Shown: piece after piece, positions 15,649-26,500 of the stretch
Numbering within the stretch: position 1 is the stretch's first letter
Layout: each line of letters begins with the position of its first letter
IMG/VR virus record: IMGVR_UViG_3300008012_004058
Coordinates: 1 to 40,845 of that record
DNA from: a virus
Reading direction: 5' to 3' (one strand)
DNA length: 40,845 nucleotides
Position numbers and translations under genes: made by a program
The notes under the pieces: model-generated
Database searches by the model: none
Told to the model about the DNA's origin: nothing
The model's input: the letters and a program-made list of their open reading frames with translations, nothing else

Positions 15649-17535
15649 TTATAAACTTTCAAGACCTATGTTTACCCATTCAATTGTTGTAATATTAGTG
15701 ACAGGATCAGTATTTGCCTGCACTTCATAAGTTAAAAGTTGTCTGTTTGGATTTGTGAATTCGATATTGTTAAACGCAATATCTCGAACCACTGGTTGAT
15801 TTTCTGTACCATTTTTGTCAACAGCAACCGTTGAAATATTCTTTGCTGTTTCAATATTAATTGTAACACTACTATAACTAGTTGTATGTATTCTTGCTAT
15901 TTTACCAACGTTAACAGATTCAACTGGAAACAGTCCTGCTAAGTAAGAAGCAACAATTTCTAGATATGCTAAGTTAGTATCGATACCTGTAACGTCTAAT
16001 GCCATAGCTAATGGCTGTGTTAATGTTGTATTATCGACATATACTTTGTTAGCAGCATCACCTGGATTCTGTGGTGTAGCAATACCACTTATTCTAGCAA
16101 CAGGGTTAATTTGTAACTGGCCGCCTGTAGTAAATGTAATATTACCTGTAGCTTGTAAATTTAAATTACCTGTTGCTAAAACAGTATTGCCGTCTATGTT
16201 AATGTTATCTACATCTAAATACACCAATGTACCTAGTCTAACTAAATCATCTGCAAAGTTAATGTTTTGTAAACTGTTTTCTGTTAATTTAATACTACCG
16301 TTAATTCTATAACTTAGCGATTCACTTGTTAAATTTAAATCTTTGTTTGATTCCCAAGCGTTTGAATCGTATTCCCATAAGAACGTTTTATCGCCCTGTG
16401 TAGATCTAACAATAATACCACCGCCGTCTGCAAATAAATCGTCTTGTGCTGTACCGTCAGCAGTAACAGCAAGTTTTATCGATTTATCCAAAACTTGCAA
16501 GGTTGTAACTTCAACGCTTAATTGCTCACCTTCAACAATTAAGTTGCCTGTTATTCGTGTATCACCTTCAACATCTAGCGTATATAACGGAAGTCGATCA
16601 ATATTCATTATACCAACTCTACCTTCACTAGCATCAATGTATACAGCGTTAGTTAAGTTACCTAAGTTAGCCCCAGACACAACTCTTAATGCAAGGTCAC
16701 TATTTGAGATAGGATTTTCGATAAAGAAATTAGCACCCTGTGGACGCATACTCATAATCGTGTTAGTAGTATTTGAGAATATTAAACCGTTTGTGTTTCT
16801 TATTTCTAATCTACCAGTTGTTAAACTATCAATATCAGATCTAATAAACTGATCAGCATTGAGTAATTGTCCGTCAGTTGTTGCTAAGTTTGAAGTACTT
16901 TCAGCAGTACCAATAAACTTAAAATTTACTTTATCGTATACGTTAAACCCTTTGAATATAATACCATTAGGATTACTTGCTGATACAAGTGCTGGAATTC
17001 TAGCCACTACAGCAGGTGTAAATTCTATGTTACTAAATAAACCAACTTCTTCGTTATTGATGTATAGTTTTGCAATTGTAATCTCAACTTCTGTAATACT
17101 TTTAATAGTTTCAACGAAGAAACCTGTTTTACCTTGGTTTTTAGTAAAACTCGGTCCAATTAATAATGGATCGCCGCCGCCATCAAAAAAGTATAACTGG
17201 TCATCACTATTGTTAAACCAAAAGTCACCAGCTGCTAATCCAATAGGCTGTGTTGACTGAATAAACGGTTCGCCTGTTGATTTCCATTCTACACCAGTAT
17301 AAATTTTTAACTGGTTGTTTGCGCTATCCCACCATAACTGCCCTGTCAACGGATTGCTTGGTGCAGCAGTATTCGAAAAGTTTTCAAGCAATTTGATAAA
17401 GTTTTCATTAAAAACTTCACCGTAGCCCCTATACCCTCTACCTACAAGCGTTAAGTTTGTACTTGTAGTATCAATCTTTCCGTCAATTAAGTCTACTAGT
17501 ACTGTACCGTTTGTTTTATTTAATTGATAGCTCAT
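15649..17535 (-). CDS. Tail fibre-like protein, beta-structured shaft
   Basis: 628 residues. The N-terminal module is shared with its two neighbours: GYGEVFNENFIKLLENF, TGQLWWDSANNQLKIYTG, then GDFWFNNSDDQLYFFDGG and LLIGPS. A long beta-rich shaft follows, with segments such as TRITGNLIVEGEQLSVEV and GNLNLQATGNITFTTGGQL, typical of trimeric phage fibres and beta-helices. The PQNPGDAANKVYVDN segment is the common DAANKxYVD fibre motif. The C-terminal 120 residues (from LTQPLAMALDV) look like a separate domain with no recognised function. The start overlaps the stop of the 789-aa gene by 4 nt (ATGA), so the two are translated together. Likely an accessory or connecting fibre. Confidence 0.75.
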   Translation of the reverse strand: MSYQLNKTNGTVLVDLIDGKIDTTSTNLTLVGRGYRGYGEVFNENFIKLLENFSNTAAPSNPLTGQLWWDSANNQLKIYTGVEWKSTGEPFIQSTQPIGLAAGDFWFNNSDDQLYFFDGGGDPLLIGPSFTKNQGKTGFFVETIKSITEVEITIAKLYINNEEVGLFSNIEFTPAVVARIPALVSASNPNGIIFKGFNVYDKVNFKFIGTAESTSNLATTDGQLLNADQFIRSDIDSLTTGRLEIRNTNGLIFSNTTNTIMSMRPQGANFFIENPISNSDLALRVVSGANLGNLTNAVYIDASEGRVGIMNIDRLPLYTLDVEGDTRITGNLIVEGEQLSVEVTTLQVLDKSIKLAVTADGTAQDDLFADGGGIIVRSTQGDKTFLWEYDSNAWESNKDLNLTSESLSYRINGSIKLTENSLQNINFADDLVRLGTLVYLDVDNINIDGNTVLATGNLNLQATGNITFTTGGQLQINPVARISGIATPQNPGDAANKVYVDNTTLTQPLAMALDVTGIDTNLAYLEIVASYLAGLFPVESVNVGKIARIHTTSYSSVTINIETAKNISTVAVDKNGTENQPVVRDIAFNNIEFTNPNRQLLTYEVQANTDPVTNITTIEWVNIGLESL

Positions 17536-19901
17536 GTTGATGTTCCTGCGTATATAATATAATTTAATGCCAAGTAGGGGTTCATAACATTAAGTGGTGA
17601 ACCTAAGGCACCGCCTGTTTCTATACCTCCTGTAGTTGTTTTTCCTTGATAACCCGAGGCACCTGCTTCTATAGATATAGGAATACCGTCTGGATCGGTT
17701 AATAACTGCCCCGGGTTATCTGGATCCTGTGCTTTCTGACTGATAGCATAGAATTGAGATTCGTCACCTTCTAAAGTATGATCATGGTCTGGTAAATTCT
17801 GTGTATTAATTGCATATGATTGATTTCCTTGTGATTGACCTATTGTATCTGGGCCGCCGCCTTCAAATGCAATACCTGTAAAGCTAAATGTAGCAATTCC
17901 ACCTACAGTTAATGAGTTAATTGTAATTACTAGATCATGAGTAGGTGTAGCGCCGCCGAATATAACTCCAGAAATTGTAACTTTTTCTGCAACTGTATAT
18001 CCAGTACCTGGATTAGTAACTTGTACATTATAATTTCCAGCATTAAGTTGTACACTGAATACAGCGCCAGAACCAGTACCCGTTGTTGATGTTTGCTGAA
18101 CGTTTGTAAAACTTGCAACTGATCCAGTAACACGGTTTGCTGCTTGGCCGCCCATATTATCAACACCTAAAGGAAATCTACCTCTTAAATCAGGTAATCC
18201 GAATTTTAAATCTCCGCCATCGCTAACTAAACTTGCTGATTTAAAGTTATGTCCTATCACTTGCCATAGTTCGTTGTAGTCAGTTTTAAATACTTCTTGC
18301 CCTGTGCATAGTAACCAACCTGCAGGCGCTGTAACACCTGCATATGGCATAATACTACCGACCGGTGTAATAGGCACAGATGACAATAAATCAACTTTGT
18401 TTACTTTATACAGTCCTGAATCTGCTCCTGTAGTTTTGTTAATTAACAGTTCGTCTGTGTTACTGATTAAATCAGCTCTAAGTCTTGTTTTACTAGCAAC
18501 GATATCGTTTGATATTGAAACTTCAAATACCTTTTCAGATCCTGACTGTCCGTCAAACTCAAAACTATTACTTGTAAAATCGCCTTGCATTCTAAATGTA
18601 GTTGCATTAGTTAATTTATCAGCAGTAGTTGATCTACCAGTAACATTACCAGTAACATTACCAGTAACATTTCCTAAAAATGATTCTGCATACATTCTCT
18701 TAAAAGGAGCATCTGACGATCCTATATCGTAAGAGTTAATTTCTAGTGCAGGCAATATATGGGCATTTACTATAGTGCTTCCTGCAATGTTTATACTGCC
18801 GCCGATATGTAAATCTTGAGCAATCCCAGCGCCGCCTTTTACTACAAGAGAGCCTGAACTAAAGTTAATAGCATTTTCAGTATTACTAGCTTCTATTTTA
18901 CCTGTGTTAGTAGGATCTGTTGTATCAACTGTTGCTTTAATATTACCTATAACATCAAGTGCTTGACTTGGTGCAAGGTTATTAATGCCTACCCTTTCTT
19001 CACTATTGACTCTTAAAACAGTATTAAAAGATTGATCTACATCTTTAAGTATTAAATCGATTGAAGATATTTGGTTATTGTTTTTTAATTCAACTGACGT
19101 ACCATTTACACCTATCTGGAATTGGCTATCTGTTCCAAGTTTAAATCCAGAGTTATTATTGATTGTAAGTTGTTCGTTTAAAATTGCACGAGAATCAGTT
19201 CTTATAAATTTTTCAGCAGCAACTTCAACTGCGCCGCTACTTTCAACAACTATTAGTCCTTTAGCACTTTCAGCTACACCAATAAATTTTATAGGATTAT
19301 CTATACTACCTTCATTACGTAAATTAAAACCTTTCTTAAGAGTACCAAACCCACTGATAGCAGTTTTAGGTGTAAATTCTTCTGCACTTACAATAGCATA
19401 TGGTATATCCTGTATATACATAATGAATATACTTTTGCTTAGATTATCAATGTCTAAAACAGTTTGTGCTCTGCCGCCTGTAAGTAGTCCTGTTCCTGCT
19501 TCAGGTCCAATTAACAACCAAGTATTTCCTGAAAAGATATATAATTGTTGGTTAACTGTATCAACCCATAAGTCGCCCGGTGACGACTGATTAGATAATG
19601 GCTGTGAAGCTGCTTTTACAAATCCACTTGCCGTGCGCCATTGAGCACTATCATATATTTTTAATTGATCAATGCCGGCTGAAGTATCATACCATAATTG
19701 TCCTTCAACAGGGTTACTAGGTTCAGATGCACCTGCAAAGTTTTCTAGTAAATGTAGAAAATTATCAGCAATTGCTTGGCCATAACCAATTGCACCTTTA
19801 CCTGGAAATTTTAAACTAGTATCGATTAAGTTAATTTCTCCGTCACTGATTTCAATAGATCCCTTATTTACAAAGTCTGTAAATCTAACTATATAAGGCA
19901 T
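17532..19901 (-). CDS. Tail fibre with tail-collar domain, T4 gp12-like
   Basis: 789 residues. The N-terminal module is shared with the two next fibre genes (GYGQAIADNFLHLLENFAG, EGQLWYDTSAGIDQLKIY, GDLWVDTVNQQLYIFSG). A shaft region includes a (NVTG)3 tandem repeat. The phage tail-collar domain starts near residue 509 (GSIMPYAGVTAPAGWLLCTG) with YNELWQVIGHNF, then FGLPDLRGRFPLGVDNMGG, and ends with LPDHDHTL and NPYLALNYIIYAG. T4 gp12 and many side fibres end this way, with His residues binding metal in the trimer. About 70 residues (roughly 611-683, with VTNPGTGYTVAEKVTISG) are inserted between LRGRF and LPDHDH; the same GxGY module occurs in the giant protein. The start overlaps the upstream TAA by one base, with AGGAGGT upstream. 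Confidence 0.85.
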   Translation of the reverse strand: MPYIVRFTDFVNKGSIEISDGEINLIDTSLKFPGKGAIGYGQAIADNFLHLLENFAGASEPSNPVEGQLWYDTSAGIDQLKIYDSAQWRTASGFVKAASQPLSNQSSPGDLWVDTVNQQLYIFSGNTWLLIGPEAGTGLLTGGRAQTVLDIDNLSKSIFIMYIQDIPYAIVSAEEFTPKTAISGFGTLKKGFNLRNEGSIDNPIKFIGVAESAKGLIVVESSGAVEVAAEKFIRTDSRAILNEQLTINNNSGFKLGTDSQFQIGVNGTSVELKNNNQISSIDLILKDVDQSFNTVLRVNSEERVGINNLAPSQALDVIGNIKATVDTTDPTNTGKIEASNTENAINFSSGSLVVKGGAGIAQDLHIGGSINIAGSTIVNAHILPALEINSYDIGSSDAPFKRMYAESFLGNVTGNVTGNVTGRSTTADKLTNATTFRMQGDFTSNSFEFDGQSGSEKVFEVSISNDIVASKTRLRADLISNTDELLINKTTGADSGLYKVNKVDLLSSVPITPVGSIMPYAGVTAPAGWLLCTGQEVFKTDYNELWQVIGHNFKSASLVSDGGDLKFGLPDLRGRFPLGVDNMGGQAANRVTGSVASFTNVQQTSTTGTGSGAVFSVQLNAGNYNVQVTNPGTGYTVAEKVTISGVIFGGATPTHDLVITINSLTVGGIATFSFTGIAFEGGGPDTIGQSQGNQSYAINTQNLPDHDHTLEGDESQFYAISQKAQDPDNPGQLLTDPDGIPISIEAGASGYQGKTTTGGIETGGALGSPLNVMNPYLALNYIIYAGTST
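18636..18671 (-). repeat. Three perfect 12-bp tandem repeats encoding (NVTG)3
   Basis: The plus-strand unit ACCAGTAACATT occurs three times without a mismatch. It stays in frame in the 789-aa fibre and encodes NVTG repeated three times in the shaft, so changes in copy number would alter shaft length by four residues without a frameshift. Confidence 0.9.
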
Positions 19902-20515
19902 TATGCATTACCTCCTGACAAACTCTGTATTCTCACTGTATAGTCAATTTGTATTAGTCTGTTTAATGATTTTTGTACAGGGTGAAAAATAACATGTGTA
20001 ATCAGTTTACCTGATTCATTTGGATCACTTGATTTACTACGCAACCCTAATTCATCAAATATATAATCACTAGACAAATTAGTAGCATTATCAAATGCTT
20101 CCTGTGCAACAGGCTCTGAATAGTCTAGTAAACAACTTACAAGTATGTCTGTATAATTTGTTCCTGTAACGTGTCTAATTTCTAAATAATTGCTTTCTGG
20201 ATTATTATTAAGCAGTCCGTCGTCAACTACAACTTTTGAATATGTTTGATTATAAAGACTTGCATTTGCGCCTGTACTGTTTGGTGTTAGATATGTAATA
20301 ATACCTGTTGGATCAACACTTGTGCCGCCGTTGCCGAAGCTCATTTCGTATATAAATCCTTTACCCAAGTTTGCCATACTTTCTGCAAGAGCAACACTCA
20401 TATTTTCGTAGTGTATTGCATTACGCTTTTGTACAAAAACTTCGCCATTGCTAGGATCGTATATCTTAATATGGCCCTGTACTGCTATTCCGTTTAAATC
20501 TGTTATACTGTTCAT
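19901..20515 (-). CDS. Probable virion structural protein, baseplate to fibre region
   Basis: 204 residues, start ATG with AGGAAG upstream and a late-type box 20 nt upstream. It begins NSITDLNGIAVQGHIKIYDP, continues EVFVQKRNAIHYENMSVALA and GFIYEMSFGNGGTSVD, and is beta-rich with no Cys in a motif, no signal peptide and no enzyme motif. I do not recognise the family firmly. Its place between the giant baseplate-type protein and the first fibre fits a baseplate or fibre-attachment protein, where T4 has gp9 to gp11, but no sequence match to those is visible. The last codons (SGGNA) double as the AGGAGGT ribosome site for the 789-aa fibre. Confidence 0.65.
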   Translation of the reverse strand: MNSITDLNGIAVQGHIKIYDPSNGEVFVQKRNAIHYENMSVALAESMANLGKGFIYEMSFGNGGTSVDPTGIITYLTPNSTGANASLYNQTYSKVVVDDGLLNNNPESNYLEIRHVTGTNYTDILVSCLLDYSEPVAQEAFDNATNLSSDYIFDELGLRSKSSDPNESGKLITHVIFHPVQKSLNRLIQIDYTVRIQSLSGGNA

Positions 20516-20534
20516 GTTGTCTTCCTATACAATG

Positions 20535-20542
20535 TATTTATT
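20535..20542 (-). promoter_or_regulatory. T4-late-type promoter box AATAAATA
   Basis: AATAAATA on the minus strand matches NATAAATA and lies 20 nt upstream of the ATG of the 204-aa gene. It overlaps the TAA stop of the giant gene, so the box would start a separate late transcript for the fibre cluster. Confidence 0.5.
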
Positions 20543-23500
20543 AGTTTCCGGATCTCAGAAAGAACCCGATACTTGTTTCTGTTTCAGTTATTGATTCGCC
20601 TATTACGTTCCACATTGAGCCTTTTTTCCTAGTTACTACAATGTTTCTAGTAGCAAACTCTAGCAATGACGAATTAGTAATATCAATTATTGCTTGTACT
20701 GGTGTGTCGTTTTCAATTACATACGATAATGTAAAATCTGCTGCTACATCTTCATCACCTTCAGGCGAGTCTTGTGCTATATTAGGATTATATAATTTAG
20801 ACGTTTTACCAGTTAGTCTAATACCATTAATAAAGATTTCAAACTCATCGACAGAATTAGGTATAAACCCTAATTCAAATGTACTTGCAACTGAAGATAC
20901 ATCTGCACTATCAACTGTTTGTGTTTGCGTTACATCTTCATATGTAATATTTTTTGTTCTACTTTGATCATACACTGGTGTACCTAGTGGATGTACATCA
21001 CGCACTCCTGTACCAAGCGTTCCTCGACGTATTAGTCTAAGTCTATTTTCATCCTTAACTAGGTATTCAATACGCTCCTTACCTATCCAAAGCACCCCAG
21101 GTAAATTTAATTCTCTATCTGGTTCTGGTAAGTTAGTTGCATCTTTAACTTCAATTTGTAAATCATACTGCGTAAGTTCTTTTGAAAGTTTAGTTGTTGG
21201 GCTATCAATACGTTTATAAGTTGTATTATTTGTTATGTCTTTAAAGATTCTATAACTATATACTGCACTATCTTCTCCTTTAGTAGTAACTTGCATATCG
21301 AGTGTATCTTGCACTTGTCCTGGAACTAGTTCTTCAACACTTTTTGCACTTTCAGGAGTAACAAAGTTATCACCATCAATTATAATGTCTTCAGGTCTTT
21401 GTCCACTTGCATTTAAATAGTTTAAATCACCACCACTAATATCAGTATCATAAGTTGCACCGTAAGGTAAAATACTACCATCGCTTGTAACTTTTCTTAC
21501 AACAATCTTTACATATGATTCTCCTTCTCTAATTGCAGTCATTATTCCTAAGTCATTTAGATTAATTACCTGTGTTTCACCGTCGCCGACTAATGTTTGA
21601 CAAGTTGCGTTTAGATTAGATTGTTGGGCAGTACCAAAGTTTTCGTCATCGTGTCTAATGTTACTAAAGATATTATCATTAGAATCTATACCAATCCTGT
21701 AAATGTTATATGACACATCTAATTCTAGTGCTCTAGGTAATATTATACTTGTACTAGAACCGTCAAGTTCTACAATTAGATCTTCTAATTCTTCATCAGT
21801 ATCATAGTCAAAATCAGTCCATTCGCCGTTGCCCCAGCCACGTGCTGTTCCAAAATCTAAAGTATCAATTTGTACACCAGCATAATCAATACCATCCATT
21901 AATTGTGCTGCATCTTTACTAATCATATTATCGTTTGGATTATACGCAAACTTAATTCTATCAATAGCATTTAATATTTCTAAACTTTTGTTATAGACAA
22001 TAGTAACAGTATCGCCTACACCAGCCGGTGTACTTAATACAACTCGACCTTTATATCTTGTATAACCTTTGGACATATCTTGAATATTAGTTACTGAATA
22101 TTGTCCTGATAATACCTCGGTATTGTTAATGTATACTACATAAGTACTATTTAAAACTTGCATCGGCCATTCTAAATCAAACACTGTTTGTGTTCCTGTT
22201 CCGGTAAACGATTGTGTGTGCTCTAATGTATTTACAGATTGGGTTAGTACTGGCCAATTTCTATCAAATTTAATTGTAGATCTAATTGTTCTAGGTTTAC
22301 TTCTACCTAAGACAGGGTAAGCTGTTGCTTGAACTCCTTCTGAATTAGGAGGAGGTGCTATTTGAATAGTTGGTATTGATGTATAGCCTTCACCTGGATA
22401 TACAATTTTTAATCCGGTAATATTCCCGTACCCAATAAATGCTTCTATTACTGCGCCGCTGCCGCCGCCGCCGATAACTTCGACTGCTGGCTTTGTTGTA
22501 TATTCTGTGCCGCTATTTGTAATTTTAATATCGGTAATTTCAAAGCCAACATTATCTAACCAATTACGTCTTGGATATTCTGTAATATTATCATCGGTTG
22601 TTACTATTTCTCCGTTTGTAATTTTAACATTATTAGGAACTATCTTTTCTTTTATATCATCATAGTAAGTAGGTAAATCAAAATCAGTAACGGAAGTATT
22701 TGTTTCTTCTGTTTTTGTATGATTACTAATAAATTCTCTTAATACAGTTTTAAAAGGTTTTACTTCTTCTATATAAGACTTATAATTATCCAAATTATCA
22801 ACATTAAATGTTATATCTTGTTCTAATGTACTTGCATGATGCTTTACTTTAACAAAACTTGTTTTAAAGAACCAGTCCACTGAACGCTGTTCGTTCAAGA
22901 TATATCTTAATGACGAAATAAACAACTGGTTATATTCATTTTGCAAGTTTCCGACAAATATATCGTCTCTAATTGCTTCTAATATTATTCTTAATTCAAT
23001 TCTAGGATCTTTATCAAAACTAAAATTATCAAAACTTCTATTATCAAATCCTGTGCTAGAATTTACGCCATAAAGCGAAGGTAAAAGTTTAATTGTACCA
23101 TTCTGTCTGCCAATAGTATCGTAAACTTGTGTAAAATCTTCATTATCTGTTGTAGACTTTCTTTTAAGCAATAACCAGCCCCCTGTGCCTACATTTTCAA
23201 CTTTTATAATTTGACCTAATTTTGCATTAGTTCCTTCTATTTGATATGTGCCCTTTATGTAATGGTCAACCTTTGATAATGCATTATATCCAGCTGCATA
23301 CCAATCAATATACTGCCAATATCTCGGAACAGAATAACTTTGTACTCTTGTTTTTTGCCATGTTTCTTCAGTAGAATTATATCTATAAATAGCCCAAGAA
23401 TTATCAGATAGTGTATTATCAGTTATAACAAGAGCGCTATATGCTCTTACTGTAATACTAGTATTATTATCATAGTTTGATCCATTGTTAGTAAGATTTA

Positions 23501-26500
23501 CACGGGTTATTTGTCCTAGATTATTAATTTCTATTTCAAAATTAGCATCTTGTCCTATGCCGTTTATTGTATAAGTAGGAGGCACTTTATATCCTCTACC
23601 AGGATCTAATATCTGTACGTTAGTTATTTTACCGTTGGTTATAACTGGTTTTAAAATTGGTGTTTTTATTTTCGAGTTAATAGAAGTAAGTTCAGTTTCA
23701 TTATTAAATGTAACATCAAATAATCCAGAATTAATAGTAGGTAATTCGTCAACTAAATTTAAACGTTGCATATCAATATTGTCAACTATATTATTGTTTT
23801 CTAGAACTATATTAACCCTATCAACAAGATTTTTTAAAGCCTCTACTCTATTTTTAAACATGCCTTGACGTGGATTATTTTGTATACCGTATCTGTTTTT
23901 CTCTAATAGTGCAGGATCGGGTATAGTCCTATCTGATTTATCAAAACCAATTAGACTATCAAACCATTTTGTTTCGATAATTGGATGCGGTGCACTATTT
24001 TTTAAACCATCTGAAAGAATTTGATAAACATCATGTTCATTTTGATTACGATTATCCTGTATGTGATACCTAATATTTAAAACTATATCATCATTTGTAA
24101 TTAAACTATCGCAATTATTTAAAGATATACCATTAGAACTTAAGAAACTTATAAATCTATACCCCTGCTCTCTCGGTGTTGCAATTAATCTTGCAATATC
24201 TAAAGCGGAAATTGTTCTGTTAGTATCTGTTTTAGGAACACTATTTTTATTGCGCACCCAGTAGTAGTAAATTTCACTAAATGTCTGACTGTCATTGTCG
24301 TATATAAAGCGTTTACTAAACTGTGTATCGCCGTATAATGTTGTTCCAGAAATGCCGAGTGTCGAACCTTCTGGTAAATTTGATAATTCGTCCCATGTGC
24401 TAGGCAAATAAACAGATTCTACCCATTCATAAACATCTACTGATGCGTCAGGCTGTAATTCATTCCAATTATCTTTTTGGTATTGTATAGACTTTTGATA
24501 TGGATATGTAAATTTACATTTAGATATATCCCACCAAATTTTTCCAACATGGTCATCTGACCAAAATACTGTATCAGCAGCATCACCGACATTATACGAT
24601 GCAGGATCATAAGGTGTTTTATAAGTAATATTCTTTTCTGCAGGTCCTGCAATCTTTCCTTGTATTGGATCAATAAAGTCTAGGTAAGAAACAATTTCAT
24701 CACGGGTTTTATTATACAAAAATGCACTCTTAATTTTTTTAATATCTACAGGATCTGATATTTGTCTAGTTACTGTCCAAGTCTTTGCATCGTAGGTTTT
24801 CCTATAATTAAAAAACTCACCTTGATACTGATTATTATCTTGAGCCGATGCACCAATATACAAATGATTTCCATTAATCTTTACATTTTGTTCAGCATTA
24901 TCGTCGATTACTCCGTAGGTAATTCTTTCTGCAAAAATTAAGTTATTGTTAACTTCTTCATAATAATATACTACTCCTTGATCGTAAACTTCAGGAGTAA
25001 ATATTCCGTTTACTATAAAATCAGTACTATCGTCAATAAACACCCTAGCATCTAAACTACCAATGGCTAAATTTTCTTCGCCAAAGGACAAAGTATATCC
25101 AAACTTTTTGGTTGTAAACACAGACGGTGGTGTAATAATTTGTGGATTGTTTACATCAAACTGTCCGCTAACAAAATTATATATGTGTACTGAACCAATT
25201 CCATCTAAAGTTCTCGAGACTGCTAATTTATTCCCTTGTGGATTTAATTTAAAACTAGTTGCAAACCCTACATTGCCATCGGTATCATCTATAGTTTGTT
25301 GATATCTATACCTTCCATTATCAAGCACATAAACTACCAACGCAATAGAATTTCCTGTTTGTGAAATTTTTGTTATTAAAATATTTGCATTTTCACTAAC
25401 AATAAAGTCATCACTAAACAATACTATATCAGTGTTATCAAACTGCGCATCGCCAGTTATTAGACTTGACGTTATCCAAGGAATATATCCAATATATTCC
25501 ACGTTGTTATCAACTGCTGTCCAACTTGCATCAGTTGAAAGATCTCCGATAGTTGCCGAGGTAATTATATTTGTTTTTGCTTTATATAATCCATTGTTAT
25601 ACAGTACAACACTTCCTTTTCCATATTCTGAATTTATTGCGATAGTACCTCGGTATTTTTCATCAGTAGTTCTCCTCCAACTAATATCTTCCCAACTATT
25701 GCTATCATCAATGTCATTATCAGAAGTTAATGTTGTTCTTGCTCTATAATATCTTCCTTCGTTGCTTACTGTTTCACCTATGACATAATTTTCATTAGAA
25801 TTATATTTTCCTCTATAATTCGTTACATCTATAGGTCCATGTTCAAAGAAAGTTATTATTCCTGAATTTTCTTCTGTGCCCGAACCTTTACTCGAAACAC
25901 ACAACTTATAACCATTATTAGAATTTAATATTTTAACCTTTTTACCAAAATTTTCATTTAATACGTTAAAGTTAAATTCACTTACTAAAACTTGATTAAG
26001 AACATAATTATTGATGCCTGACTTACTATAGATAGCCACGGCTCCTACACCATTTAAACTAGGATTACCTGCTTCGTTTGTTTCAATATGATAGATTTGA
26101 GACCAGTCTAAGTTTAAAGAACTCGGAGCGCTTGCAGTAATTTCTGAAGCAAGTGTCTGAGTAAGTACAGTATAAAAATAATATTCTTGATCAAAAATTT
26201 CGCTATATTGAGAATAAGCAAAATCATTATCAGCTTCGAATACTAAAAACTTTCCGGCATCGCCTGATGGTACAACAGTGTCTGCATTAAAATCGTTTAT
26301 TTCACCTATAAGCCTGTTTACTTCTCTTACTGTGCCGTCAGTTGTTGTACCTGCTAGTCTAAGTATTTGAACTTGTGCAATATTTGGCTCTAAGTCCCAC
26401 AATCCACTATTAATTTTAATATATACTCTTACCTTTTGAAAGTCAACACCTGTATTTCTTTTTATATAGACAATAGTAGCTTCATGATCTGTTGGTGTTG

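Noticed and set aside
16343-16852. Plus-strand open frame of 169 codons inside the 628-aa fibre gene
   Set aside because: It lies fully within a well-supported minus-strand gene, has no ribosome site or promoter, and its product is a low-complexity Ser/Leu/Val-rich shadow. Similar plus-strand frames at 19078-19590, 17260, 18304-18732 and 25432 were rejected for the same reason.
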